This document shows positions 47,349 to 59,300 of a DNA stretch of 64,000 nucleotides, one piece after another. The notes under the pieces are model-generated. The model was not told where the DNA came from. It searched no databases and saw only the letters and a program-made list of their open reading frames with translations. Origin of the DNA: Sialis fuliginosa (lineage: Eukaryota; Arthropoda; Insecta; Megaloptera; Sialidae). The stretch covers positions 19,191,001-19,255,000 of the forward strand of contig OY540813.1 of assembly GCA_961205875.1 (NCBI GenBank), written 5' to 3'. The position numbers and the translations under genes are program-made. Positions within the stretch are counted from its first letter, which is position 1. Each line of letters opens with the position of its first letter.

Positions 47349-50300
47349 CTCGTCGAGTAGAGACTCTAGCTCGGAAGCCATGTGGTAGATGGACACTTCG
47401 GGTTCGATTGACGATGAAGGCGTGTTACCTGCGTTCTGTCGATCTTTGGAAAGCTGTTCTTGTTTCAATTCTTGCTTTTTTTGTTTATGGCTTGACGATG
47501 ACAAAATCATTCCCTTTCGTTCGCAAACTTCTTTTGTACTGATTCCTGATCTTTCCTTCATCATTGTCAATTCTTTAAAATCTGATACTGTTTTACTGGA
47601 CGAATATGATTCTTCTTTAGTTGATATCAATGATTGGCTTGGTTTAAATCGTACGCATGTTGATGAGGTTGAGCACACGGGAATCAAAATATCACTGGAT
47701 CCTGGAGTACCAATAACTTCAGGCACTAAAACTAAATCACTGACACGAACTTTAGGCTCAACATGAGTATCTGAATACTTTCTTGTTAATTTTGGTGACA
47801 TCGGGGATTTTGTTAATTTTAAACGACCATTTGCATCAATTGTAATATCTTGATCTGACGGAGAACTTGGTAAAGCAATACTATCTGACAGACTTGAATC
47901 AGTTGTATCAATTATAGAAATTTCTCCTTCCATACTCTTGGTAACTGTAACTTTACGTGTTGTTTCAATAGGCTGTCTGTATATAACTTCAATTGAACCT
48001 GTGGTGTCACTTGTCCTTGTAAAAACTTCAGAAGTAATAACGACAGAATTATTTTTCGATGAACGTCCTCGACTTGGGCTAGAAGGCAGAGAAGATGGAG
48101 TAATACTTCGTCTTTGGAAGGAGTGTGGTTGGTCCATTGAGTGTTCATGTCTTGACATTGGAACCACAGATTGACTGCGAGTACGTTCAGAAAAATGTAC
48201 TAATTTATCATGATCATAAGAAACTTTAGTTGTAGGTTTTCGAATTTTCTTTATCTTAATTTCTGAACTTAATGTTTTACCAATCGTTTTAGATTGAGTG
48301 TCTGATTTTTGTGAAATAACAACACGATTAATATTCTCCTTTTCTGTACTAATATAGCTATGTTCTAATTTCTGTGATGGCGTAATTTTTTTTGCAAGAT
48401 TTTTTTTATTATAATCAACTGGTGATTCTTCTCTGCTTTTTAACTGTTTTGTTAATGTTTTTTTATCACTATGTTCTATTAAATTCGATTGAATATCACA
48501 AATTGATTTCTTATTGGACAGAGAGGAGAACTTTGATTTATCTTTGTATGTATTCTTTTGAGTTAAAGTCATTTTAGATGACTTTTCCAAAACCTTTTTC
48601 TGAGTAAGGGTCAACTGATTTTCATTTCTTTTAGATGATTTACTTGAATCAGAAACTAATTTACTTTTTTCAATCGGATCATCTTTCCGTTGCATTGATT
48701 TGGGAAGTTTTGAAATACTAGATAAAGCAGAGTCTCTTTTTTCAAATTTAAATCTAGAAGCATCACCTTCTACTCTAGAATGACCTCTGTCTATTTTCAT
48801 ATCGCGCGATACTGTAGATTGCATGTATCTATGAATTTTTGTATCAGATTTGGTGTAATAATGAGACTGAGATACTGAAGTAGATTTAATTTTAGTATCA
48901 CTTTTTTCCCAACGATCATCGATACGCTTCGATATATCACTTTTCTTACTTTTAGAAACTTCAGGTAACTTATAAGGTTTAACTTCACTTGATTTTCTAT
49001 CGGCGTTCAAGATATCACACGATGAATAATCTACTTTGGTTTTTGCTTTCACTGACCCGGATTTCTTCTCAAAAGAACGTTTTGTTAACGAATGGTCAGA
49101 AAAACTCATTTCACTAGAATCCGAAACAATTGTTTTAGAATGGATATATTTTTGTTTCTTTGGACTAAACTTTTGAATCTGGTGACTAGAAATATTAACA
49201 GATGTTGACAAGGATTTTTTAGAACTACTGAACTCACTTTCCTTGGTAACACTGGTGTGTTGCTTTATTGGTTTGGGCAAGTGAGATGGAGATGAATACT
49301 TCGATTTGTGCAAGTGAGTAGAATGAGAAATCTCAGACGTTTCCAATTTTCTATATTTTGTATCAAATTTAATTGACGATTTGGAGCTCGATTCTTTACA
49401 TACTGATTTATTCAAAATTTTGGCTTTCTTCAGTGTCTTATTAACTTCATCTTTTGAAACTTTGATATCAGCGAGTTTCTCATCTAAAATAGTCAATTCG
49501 TAATTTTTCTCGTCACAAATAGTCGATACTTCGTTATAGGATATAACTGTTCCATCAATACAAGTAGATTTAGATGTTGATTTATCAAAATTATCGTCGT
49601 AGGAATTGGACGGAAGGGAAGCATCGGGGGTACTCTCATCACTAATTCTTCTAACAACAGATGCCAAACATAACTGCTTCTCTTCTTCAAGTGTTTTCTC
49701 AACATTCGATTCGGAAATAATTCCACCTTCGATTTCCATTGGATCAATATTAACATCCGCATCTCGAAACTGTTCTGAAAATATCAATAAATTTTTGTCG
49801 TAAGCGACGTCTGGTTTGTCAGCAGTTTCAGGTGTTTTCGCTTTAATTTCGTCTACTGGTGATTTAGGTGCTTCCTCGACCGGTGAAGGCTCTGACACCT
49901 TTTCAATTATTTTGTCTATTTTTTCAACCGTCTTTGTCACTTCTGTGACCCCGACAACTTTTTCAACAGATTCAACTTTCTCTGGAATTTTCTCTACAGC
50001 TTTTTCATCGACGACGTCTGGTTTGTCAGCAGTTTCAAGTGTTTTGGCTTTAATTTTGTCTATTGGTGATTTAGGTGCTTCCTCGACCGGTGAAGGCTCT
50101 GACACCTTTTCAATTATTTTGTCTATTTTTTCAACCGTCTTTGTCACTTCTGTGACCTCGACAATTTTTTCAACAGATTCAACTTTCTCTGGTATTTTCT
50201 CTACAGCTTTTTCATCGACGACGTCTGGTTTGTCAGCAGTTTCAAATGTTTTAGCTTCAATTTCGTCTATTGGTGATTTAGGTGCTTCCTCGACCGGTGA

Positions 50301-53300
50301 AGGCTCTGACAACATTTCAATTATTTTGTCTATTTTTTCAACCGTCTTTGTCACTTCTGTGACCTCGACAACTTTTTCAACAGATTCAACTTTCTCTGGT
50401 ATTTTCTCTACAGCTTTTTCATCGACGACGTCGGGTCTGTCAGAAGTTTCAGGTTTTTTGGCTTTAATATCGTCTAGTGGTGATTTAGGTGCTTCTTCGA
50501 CCGGTGAAGGCTCTGACACCTTTTCAATTATTTTGTCTATTTTTTCAACCGCCTTTGTCACTTCTGTGACCTCGACAACTTTTTCAACAGATTCAACTTT
50601 CTCTGGTATTTTCTCTACAGCTTTTTCATCGACGACGTCTGGTTTGTCAGCAGTTTCAGGTGTTTTAGCTTTAATTTCGTCTAGTGGTGATTTAGGTGCT
50701 TCATCGACCGGTGAAGGTTCTGTGACCTTTTCAATTATTTTGTCTATTTTTTCAACCGCCTTTGTCACTTCTGTGACCTCGACAACTTTTTCAACAGATT
50801 CAACTTTCTCTGGTATTTTCTCTACAGCTTTTTCATCGACGACGTCTGGTTTGTCAGCAGTTTCAGGTGTTTTAGCTTTAATTTCGTCTAGTGGTGATTT
50901 AGGTGCTTCATCGACCGGTGAAGGTTCTGTGACCTTTTCAATTATTTTGTCTATTTTTTCAACCGCCTTTGTCACTTCTGTGACCTCGACAACTTTTTCA
51001 ACAGATTCAACTTTCTCTGGTATTTTCTCTACAGCTTTTTCATCGACGACGTCTGGTTTGTCAGCAGTTTCAGGTGTTTTAGCTTTAATTTCGTCTAGTG
51101 GTGATTTAGGTGCTTCATCGACCGGTGAAGGTTCTGTGACCTTTTCAATTATTTTGTCTATTTTTTCAACCGTCTTTGTCACTTCTGTGACCTCGACAAC
51201 TTTTTCAACAGATTCAACTCTCTCTGGTATTTTCTCTACAGCTTTTTCATCGACGACGTCTGGTTTGTCAGCAGTTTCAGGTGTTTTAGCTTTAATTTCG
51301 TCTAGTGGTGACTTAGGTGCTTCATCGACCGGTGAAGGATCTGACACCTTTTCAATTATTTTGTCTATTTTTTCAACCGTCTTTGTCACTTCTGTGACTT
51401 CGACAACTTTTTCAACAGATTCAACTTTCTCTGGAATTTTCTCTACAGCTTTTTCATCGACGACGAATGGTTTGTCAGCAGTTTCAAGTGTTTTGGCTTT
51501 AATTTTGTCTATTGGTGATTTAGGTGCTTCCTCGACCGGTGAAGGCTCTGACACCTTTTCAATTATTTTGTATATTTTTTCAACCGCCTTTGTCACTTCT
51601 GTGACCTCGACAACTTTTTCAACAGATGGTATTTTCTCTGGTATTTTCTCTACCGCGTTTTCATCGACGACGTCTGGTTTGTCAGCAGTTTCAGGTGTTT
51701 TAGCTTTAATTTCGTCTAGTGGTGATATAGGTGCTTCCTCGACCGGTGAAGGTTTTGTGACCTTTTCAATTATTTTGTCTATTTTTTCAACCGTCTTTGT
51801 CACTTCTGTGACCTCGACAACTTTTTCAACAGATTCAACTCTCTCTGGTATTTTCTCTACAGCTTTTTCATCGACGACGTCTGGTTTGTCAGCAGTTTCA
51901 GGTGTTTTAGCTTTAATTTCGTCTAGTGGTGATATAGGTGCTTCCTCGACCGGTGAAGGTTCTGTGACCTTTTCAATTATTTTGTCTATTTTTTCAACCG
52001 TCTTTGTCACTTCTGTGACCTCGACAACTTTTTCAACAGATTCAACTCTCTCTGGTATTTTCTCTACAGCTTTTTCATCGACGACGAATGGTTTGTCTGC
52101 AGTTTCAAGTGTTTTGGCTTTCATTTTGTCTATTGGTGATTTAGGTGCTTCCTCGACCAATGAAGGCTCTGACACCTTTTCAATTATTTTGTCTATTTTT
52201 TCAACCGCCTTTGTCACTTCTGTGACCTCGACAACTTTTTCAACAGATGGTATTTTCTCTGGTATTTTCTCTACCGCGTTTTCATCGACGACGTCTGGTT
52301 TGTCAGCAGTTTCAGGTGTTTTAGCTTTAATTTCGTCTAGTGGTGATATAGGTGCTTCCTCGACCGGTGAAGGTTCTGTGACCTTTTCAATTATTTTGTC
52401 TATTTTTTCAACCGTCTTTGTCACTTCTGTGACCTCGACAACTTTTTCAACAGATTCAACTCTCTCTGGTATTTTCTCTACAGCTTTTTCATCGACGACG
52501 TCTGGTTTGTCAGCAGTTTCAGGTGTTTTAGCTTTAATTTCGTCTAGTGGTGACTTAGGTGCTTCATCGACCGGTGAAGGATCTGACACCTTTTCAATTA
52601 TTTTGTCTATTTTTTCAACCGTCTTTGTCACTTCTGTAACCTCGACAACTTTTTCAACAGATTCAACTTTCTCTGGAATTTTCTCTACAGCTTTTTCATC
52701 GACGACGAATGGTTTGTCAGCAGTTTCAAGTGTTTTGGCTTTAATTTTGTCTATTGGTGATTTAGGTGCTTCCTCGACCGGTGAAGGCTCTGACACCTTT
52801 TCAATTATTTTGTCTATTTTTTCAACCGTCTTTGTCACTTCTGTGACCTCGACAATTTTTTCAACAGATTCAACTTTCTCTGGTATTTTCTCTACAGCTT
52901 TTTCATCGACGACGTCTGGTTTGTCAGCAGTTTCAAATGTTTTGGCTTTAATTTCGTCTATTGGTGATTTAGGTGCTTCCTCGACCGGTGAAGGCTCTGA
53001 CAACTTTTCAATTATTTTGTCTATTTTTTCAACAGTCTTTGTCACTTCTGTGACCTCGACAATTTTTTCAACAGATTCAACTTTCTCTGGTATTTTCTCT
53101 ACAGCTTTTTCATCGACGACGTCTGGTTTGTCAGCAGTTTCAGGTGTTTTAGCTTTAATTTCGTCTAGTGGTGATTTAGGTGCTTCCTCGACCGGTGAAG
53201 GCTCTGACACCTTTTCAATTATTTTGTCTATTTTTTCAATCGTCTTTGTCACTTCTGTGACTTCGATAACTTTTTCAACATATGGTATTTTCTCTACAGC

Positions 53301-56300
53301 TTTTTCATCGACGACGTCTGGTTTGTCAGCAGTTTCAGGTGTTTTAGCTTTAATTTCGTCTATTGGTAATTTAGGTGCTTCCTCGACCGGTGAAGGCTCT
53401 GACACCTTTTCAATTATTATGTCTATTTTTTCAACCGTCTTTGTCACTTCTGTGACCTCGACAACTTTTTCAACAGATTCAACATTCTCTGGTATTTTCT
53501 CTACAGCTTTTTCATCGACGACGTCTGGTTTGTCAGCAGTTTCAGGTGTTTTAGCTTTAATTTCGTCTAGTGGTGACTTAGGTGCTTCATCGACCGGTGA
53601 AGGATCTGACACCTTTTCAATTATTTTGTCTATTTTTTCAACCGCCTTTGTCACTTCTGTGACCTCGACAACTTTTTCAACAGATTCAACTTTCTCTGGT
53701 ATTTTCTCTACAGCTTTTTCATCGACGACGTCTGGTTTGTCAGCAGTTTCAGGTGTTTTAGGTTTAATTTCGTCTAGTGGTGATTTAGGTGCTTCCTCGA
53801 CCGGTGAAGGCTCTGTGACCTTTTCAATTATTTTGTCTATTTTTTCAACCGTCTTTGTTACTTCTGTGATCTCGACAACTTTTTCAACAGATTCAACTTT
53901 CTCTGGTATTTTCTCTACAGCTGTTTCATCGTAGACGTCTGGTTTGTCAGCAGTTTCAGGTGTTTTAGCTTTAATTTCGTCTAGTGGTGATTTAGGCGCT
54001 TCCTCGACCGGTGAAGGCTCTGACAACTTTTCAATTATTTTGTCTATTTTTTCAATCGCCTTTGTCACTTCTGTGACCTCGACAACTTTTTCAACAGATT
54101 CAACTTTCTCTGGTATTTTCTCTACAGATTTTTCATCGACGACGTCTGGTTTGTCAGCAGTTTCAAGTGTCTTAGCTTTAATTTCGTCTAGTGGTGATTT
54201 AGGTGCTTCATCGACCGGTGAAGGCTCTGACACCTTTTCAATTATTTTGTCTATTTTTTCAACCGCCTTTGTCACTTCTGTGATCTCGACAACTTTTTCA
54301 ACAGATTCAACTTTCTCTGGTAATTTCTCTACAGCTGTTTCATCGTAGACGTCTGGTTTGTCAGCAGTTTCAGGTGTTTTAGCTTTAATTTCGTCTAGTG
54401 GTGATTTAGGTGCTTCCTCGACCGGTGAAGGCTCTGTGACCTTTTCAACTATTTTGTCTATTTTATCAACCGTCTTTGTCACTTCTGTGACTTCCACAAC
54501 TTTTTCAACAGATTCAACTTTCTCTGGTATTTTCTCTACAGCTTTTTCATCGACGACATCTGGTTTGTCAGCAGTTTCAGGTGTTTTATCTTTAATTTCG
54601 TCTAATGGTGATTTAGGTGCATCCTCGACCGGTGAAGGCTCTGTGACCTTTTCAATTATTTTGTCTATTTTTTCAACCGCCTTTGTCACTTCTGTGACCT
54701 TGACAACTCTTTCAACAGATTCAACTTTCTCTGGTATTTTCTCTACAGCTTTTTCATCGACGACGTCTGGTTTGTCAGAAGTTTCAGGTGTTTTAGCTTT
54801 AATTTCGTCTATTGGTGATTTAGGTGCTTCATCGACCGGTGAAGGCTCTGACACCTTTTCAATTATTTTGTCTATTTTTTCAACCGCCTTTGTCACTTCT
54901 GTGACCTTGACAACTCTTTCAACAAATTCAACTTTCTCTGGTATTTTCTCTACAGCTTTTTCATCAACGACGTCTGGTTTATCAGCAGTTTCAGGTGTTT
55001 TAGCTTTAATTTCGTCTAGTGGTGATTTAGGTGCTTCATCGACCGGTAAAGGCTCCGACACCTTTTCAATTATTTTGTCTATTTTTTCAACCGCCTTTGT
55101 CACTTCTGTGACCTCGACAACTTTTTCAACAGATTCAACTTTCTCTGGTATTTTCTCTACAGCTTTTTCATCGACGACGTCTGGTTTGTCAGTAGTTTCA
55201 GGTGTTTTAGCTTTAATTTCGTCTATTAGTGATTTAGGTGCTTCCTCGAACGGTGAAGGCTCTGACACCTTTTCAATTATTTTGTCTATTTTTTCAACCG
55301 TCTTTGTCACTTCTGTGACCTCGACAACTTTTTCAACAGATTCAACTTTCTCTGGTATTTTCTCTACAGATTTTTCATCGACGACGTCTGGTTTGTCAGC
55401 AGTTTCAGGTGTTTTAGCTTTAATTTCGTCTAGTGGTGATTTAGGTGCTTCATCGACCGGTAAAGGCTCCGACACCTTTTCAATTATTTTGTCTATTTTT
55501 TCAAACGCCTTTGTCACTTCTGTGACCTCGACAACTTTTTCAATAGATTCAACTCTCTCTGGTATTTTCTCTACAGCTTTTTCATCGACGACGTCTGGTT
55601 TGTCAGCAGTTTCAGGTGTTTTTGCTTTAATTTCGTCTAGTGGTGATTTAGGTGCTTCCTCGACCGGTGAAGGCTCTGTGACCTTTTCAATTATTTTGTC
55701 TATTTTTTCAACCGCCTTTATCACTTCTGTGACCTCGACAACTTTTTCAACAGATTCAACTTTCCCTGGTATTTTCTCTACAGCTTTTTCATCGAAGACG
55801 TCTGGTTTGTCAGCAGTTTCAGGTGTTTTAGCTTTAATTTCGTCTAGTGGTGATTTAGGTGCTTCCTGGACCAATGAAGGCTCTGACACCTTTTCAATTA
55901 TTTTGTCTATTTTTTCAACCGTCTTTGTCACTTCTGTGACCTCGACAACTTTTTCAACAGATTCAACTTTCTCTGGTATTTTCTCTACAGCTTTTTCATC
56001 GACGACGTCTGGTTTGTCAGCAGTTTCAGGTGTTTTTGCTTTAAGTTCGTCTATTGGTGATTTAGGTGCTTCCTGGACCAATGAAGGCTCTGACACCTTT
56101 TCAATTATTTTGTCAATTTTTTCAACCGCCTCTGTCACATCTGTGACCTCGACAACTATTTCAACAGATTCAACTTTCTCTGGTATTTTCTCTACAGCTT
56201 TTTCATCGACGACGTCTGGTTTGTCAGAAGTTTCAGGTGTTTTAGCTTTAATTTCGTCTAGTGGTGATTTAGGTGTTTCATCGACCGGTGAAGGCTCTGA

Positions 56301-59300
56301 CACCTTTTCAATTATTTTGTCTATTTTTTCAACCGCCTTTGTCACTTCTGTGACCTCGACAACTTTTTCAACAGATTCAACTGTCTCTGGTATTTTCTCT
56401 ACAGCTTTTTCATCGACGACGTCTGGTTTGTCAGCAGTTTCAGGTGTTTTAGCTTTAATTTCGTCTAGTGGTGATTTAGGTGCTTCATCGACCGGTGAGG
56501 GCTCTGACACCTTTTCGATTATTTTGTCTATTTTTTCAAACGCCTTTGTCACTTCTGTGACCTCGACAACTTTTTCAACAGATTCAACTTTCTCTGGTAT
56601 TTTCTCTACAGCTTTTTCATCGACGACGTCTGGTTTGTCAGCAGTTTCAGGTGTTTTAGCTTTAATTTCGTCTAGTGGTGATTTAGGTGCTTCATCGACC
56701 GGTGAGAGCTCTGACACCTTTTCGATTATTTTGTCTATTTTTTCAAACGCTTTTGTCACTTCTGTGACCTCGACAACTTTTTCAACAGATTCAACTTTCT
56801 TTGGTATTTTCTCTACAGCTTTTTCATCGACGACGTCTGGTTTGTCAGCTGTTTCAGGTGTTTTAGCTTTAATTTCGTCTAGTGGTGATTTAGGTGCTTC
56901 CTCGACCGCTGAAGGCTCTGACACCTTTTCAATTATTTTGTCTATTTTTTCAACCGTCTTTGTCACTTCTGTGACCTCGACAACTTTTTCAACAGATTCA
57001 ACTTTCTCTGGTATTTTTTCTACAGCTTTTTCATCGACGACGTCTGGTTTGTCAGCAGTTTCAGGTGTTTTAGCTTTAATTTCGTCTATTGGTGATTTAG
57101 GTGCTTCATCGACCGGTGAAGGCTCTGACACCTTTTCAATTATTTTGTCTATTTTTTCAATCGCCTTTGTCACTTCTGTAACCTCGACAACTTTTTCAAC
57201 AGATTCAACTTTCTCTGGTATTTTCTCTACAGCTTTTTCATCGACGACGTCTGGTTTGTCAGCAGTTTCAGGTGTTTTAGCTTTAATTTCGTCTAGTGGT
57301 GATTTAGGTGCATCATCGACCGGTGAGGGCTCTGACACCTTTTCGATTATTTTGTCTATTTTTTCAACCGCTTTTGTCACTTCTGTGACCTCGACAACTT
57401 TTTCAACAGATTCAACTTTCTCTGGTATTTTCTCTACAGCTTTTTCATCGACGACGTCTGGTTTGTCAGTAGTTTCAGGTGTTTTAGCTTTAATTTCGTC
57501 TATTAGTGATTTAGGTGCTTCCTCGACCGGTGAAGGCTCTGACACCTTTTCGATTATTTTGACTATTTTTTCAACCGCTTTTGTCACTTCTGTGACCTCG
57601 ACAACTTTTTCAACAGATTCAACTTTCTCTGGTATTTTCTCTACAGCTTTTTCATCGACGACGTCTGGTTTGTCAGTAGTTTCAGGTGTTTTAGCTTTAA
57701 TTTCGTCTATTAGTGATTTAGGTGCTTCCTCGACCGGTGAAGGCTCTGACACCTTTTCGATTATTTTGTCTATTTTTTCAACCGCCTTTGTCACTTCTGT
57801 GACCTCGACAACTTTTTCAACAGATTCAACTTTCTCTGGTATTTTTTCTACAGCTTTTTCATCGACGACTTCTGGTTTGTCAGCAGTTTCAGGTGTTTTA
57901 GCTTTAATTTCGTCTATTGGTGATTTAGGTGCTTCATCGACCGGTGAAGGCTCTGACACCTTTTCAAATATTTTGTCTATTTTTTCAACCGCCTTTGTCA
58001 CATCTGTGACCTTGACAACTTTTTCAACAGATTCACCTTTCTCTGGTATTTTCTTTACAGATTTTTCATCGACGACGTCTGGTTTGTCAGAAGTTTCAGG
58101 TGTTTTAGCTTTAATTACGTCTAGTGGTGATTTAGGTGCTTCATCGACCGGTGAAAGCTCTGACACCTTTTCAATTATTTTGTCTATTTTTTCAAACGCC
58201 TTTGTCACTTGTGTGACCTCGACAACTTTTTTAACAGATTTAACTTTCTCTGGTATTTTCTCTACAGCTTTTTCATCGACGACGTCTGGTTTGTCAGCAG
58301 TTTCAGGTGTTTTTGCTTCAATTTCGTCTAGTGGTGATTTAGGTGCTTCCTCGACCGGTGAAGGCTCTGTGACCTTTTCAATTATTTTGTCTATTTTTTC
58401 AACCGCCTTTGTCACTTCTGTGACCTCGACAACTTTTTCAACAGATTCAACTTTCTCTGGTATTTTCTCTACAGCTTTTTCATCGACGACGTCTGGTTTG
58501 TCAGTAGTTTCAGGTGTTTTAGCTTTAATTTCGTCTATTAGTGATTTAGGTGCTTCCTCGACCGGTGAAGGCTCTGACACCTTTTCAATTATTTTGTCTA
58601 TTTTTACAACCGCCTTTGTCATTTCTGTGACCTCGACACCTTTTTCAATAGATTCAACTTTCTCTGGTATTTTCTCTACAGCTTTTTCATCGTCGACGTC
58701 TGGTTTGTCAGCTGTTTCAGGTGTTTTAGCTTTAATTTCGTCTAGTGGTGATTTAGGTGCTTCCTCGACCGGTGATGGCTCTGTGACCTTTTCAAATATT
58801 TTGTCTATTTTTTCAACCGCCTTTGTCACTTCTGTGACCTCGACAACTTTTTCAACAGATTCAACTTTCTCTGGTATTTTCTCTACAGCTTTTTCATCGA
58901 CGACGTCTGGTTTGTCAGCAGTTTCAGGTGTTTTAGCTTTAATTTCGTCTATTGGTGATTTAGGTGCTTCCTCGACCGGTGAAGGCTCTGACACCTTTTC
59001 AATTATTTTGTCTATTTTTTCAACCGCCTTTGTCACTTCTGTGACCTCGACAACTTTTTCAACAGATTCAACTTTCTCTGGTATTTTCTCTACAGCTTTT
59101 TCATCGACGACGTCTGGTTTGTCAGCAGTTTCAGGTGTTTTAGCTTTAATTTCGTCTAGTGGTGATTTAGGTGCTTCATCGACCGGTGAAGGCTCTGACA
59201 CCTTTTCAATTATTTTGTCTATTTTTTCAACCGCCTTTGTCACTTCTGTGACCTCGACAACTTTTTCAACAGATTCAACTGTCTCTGGTATTTTCTCTAC

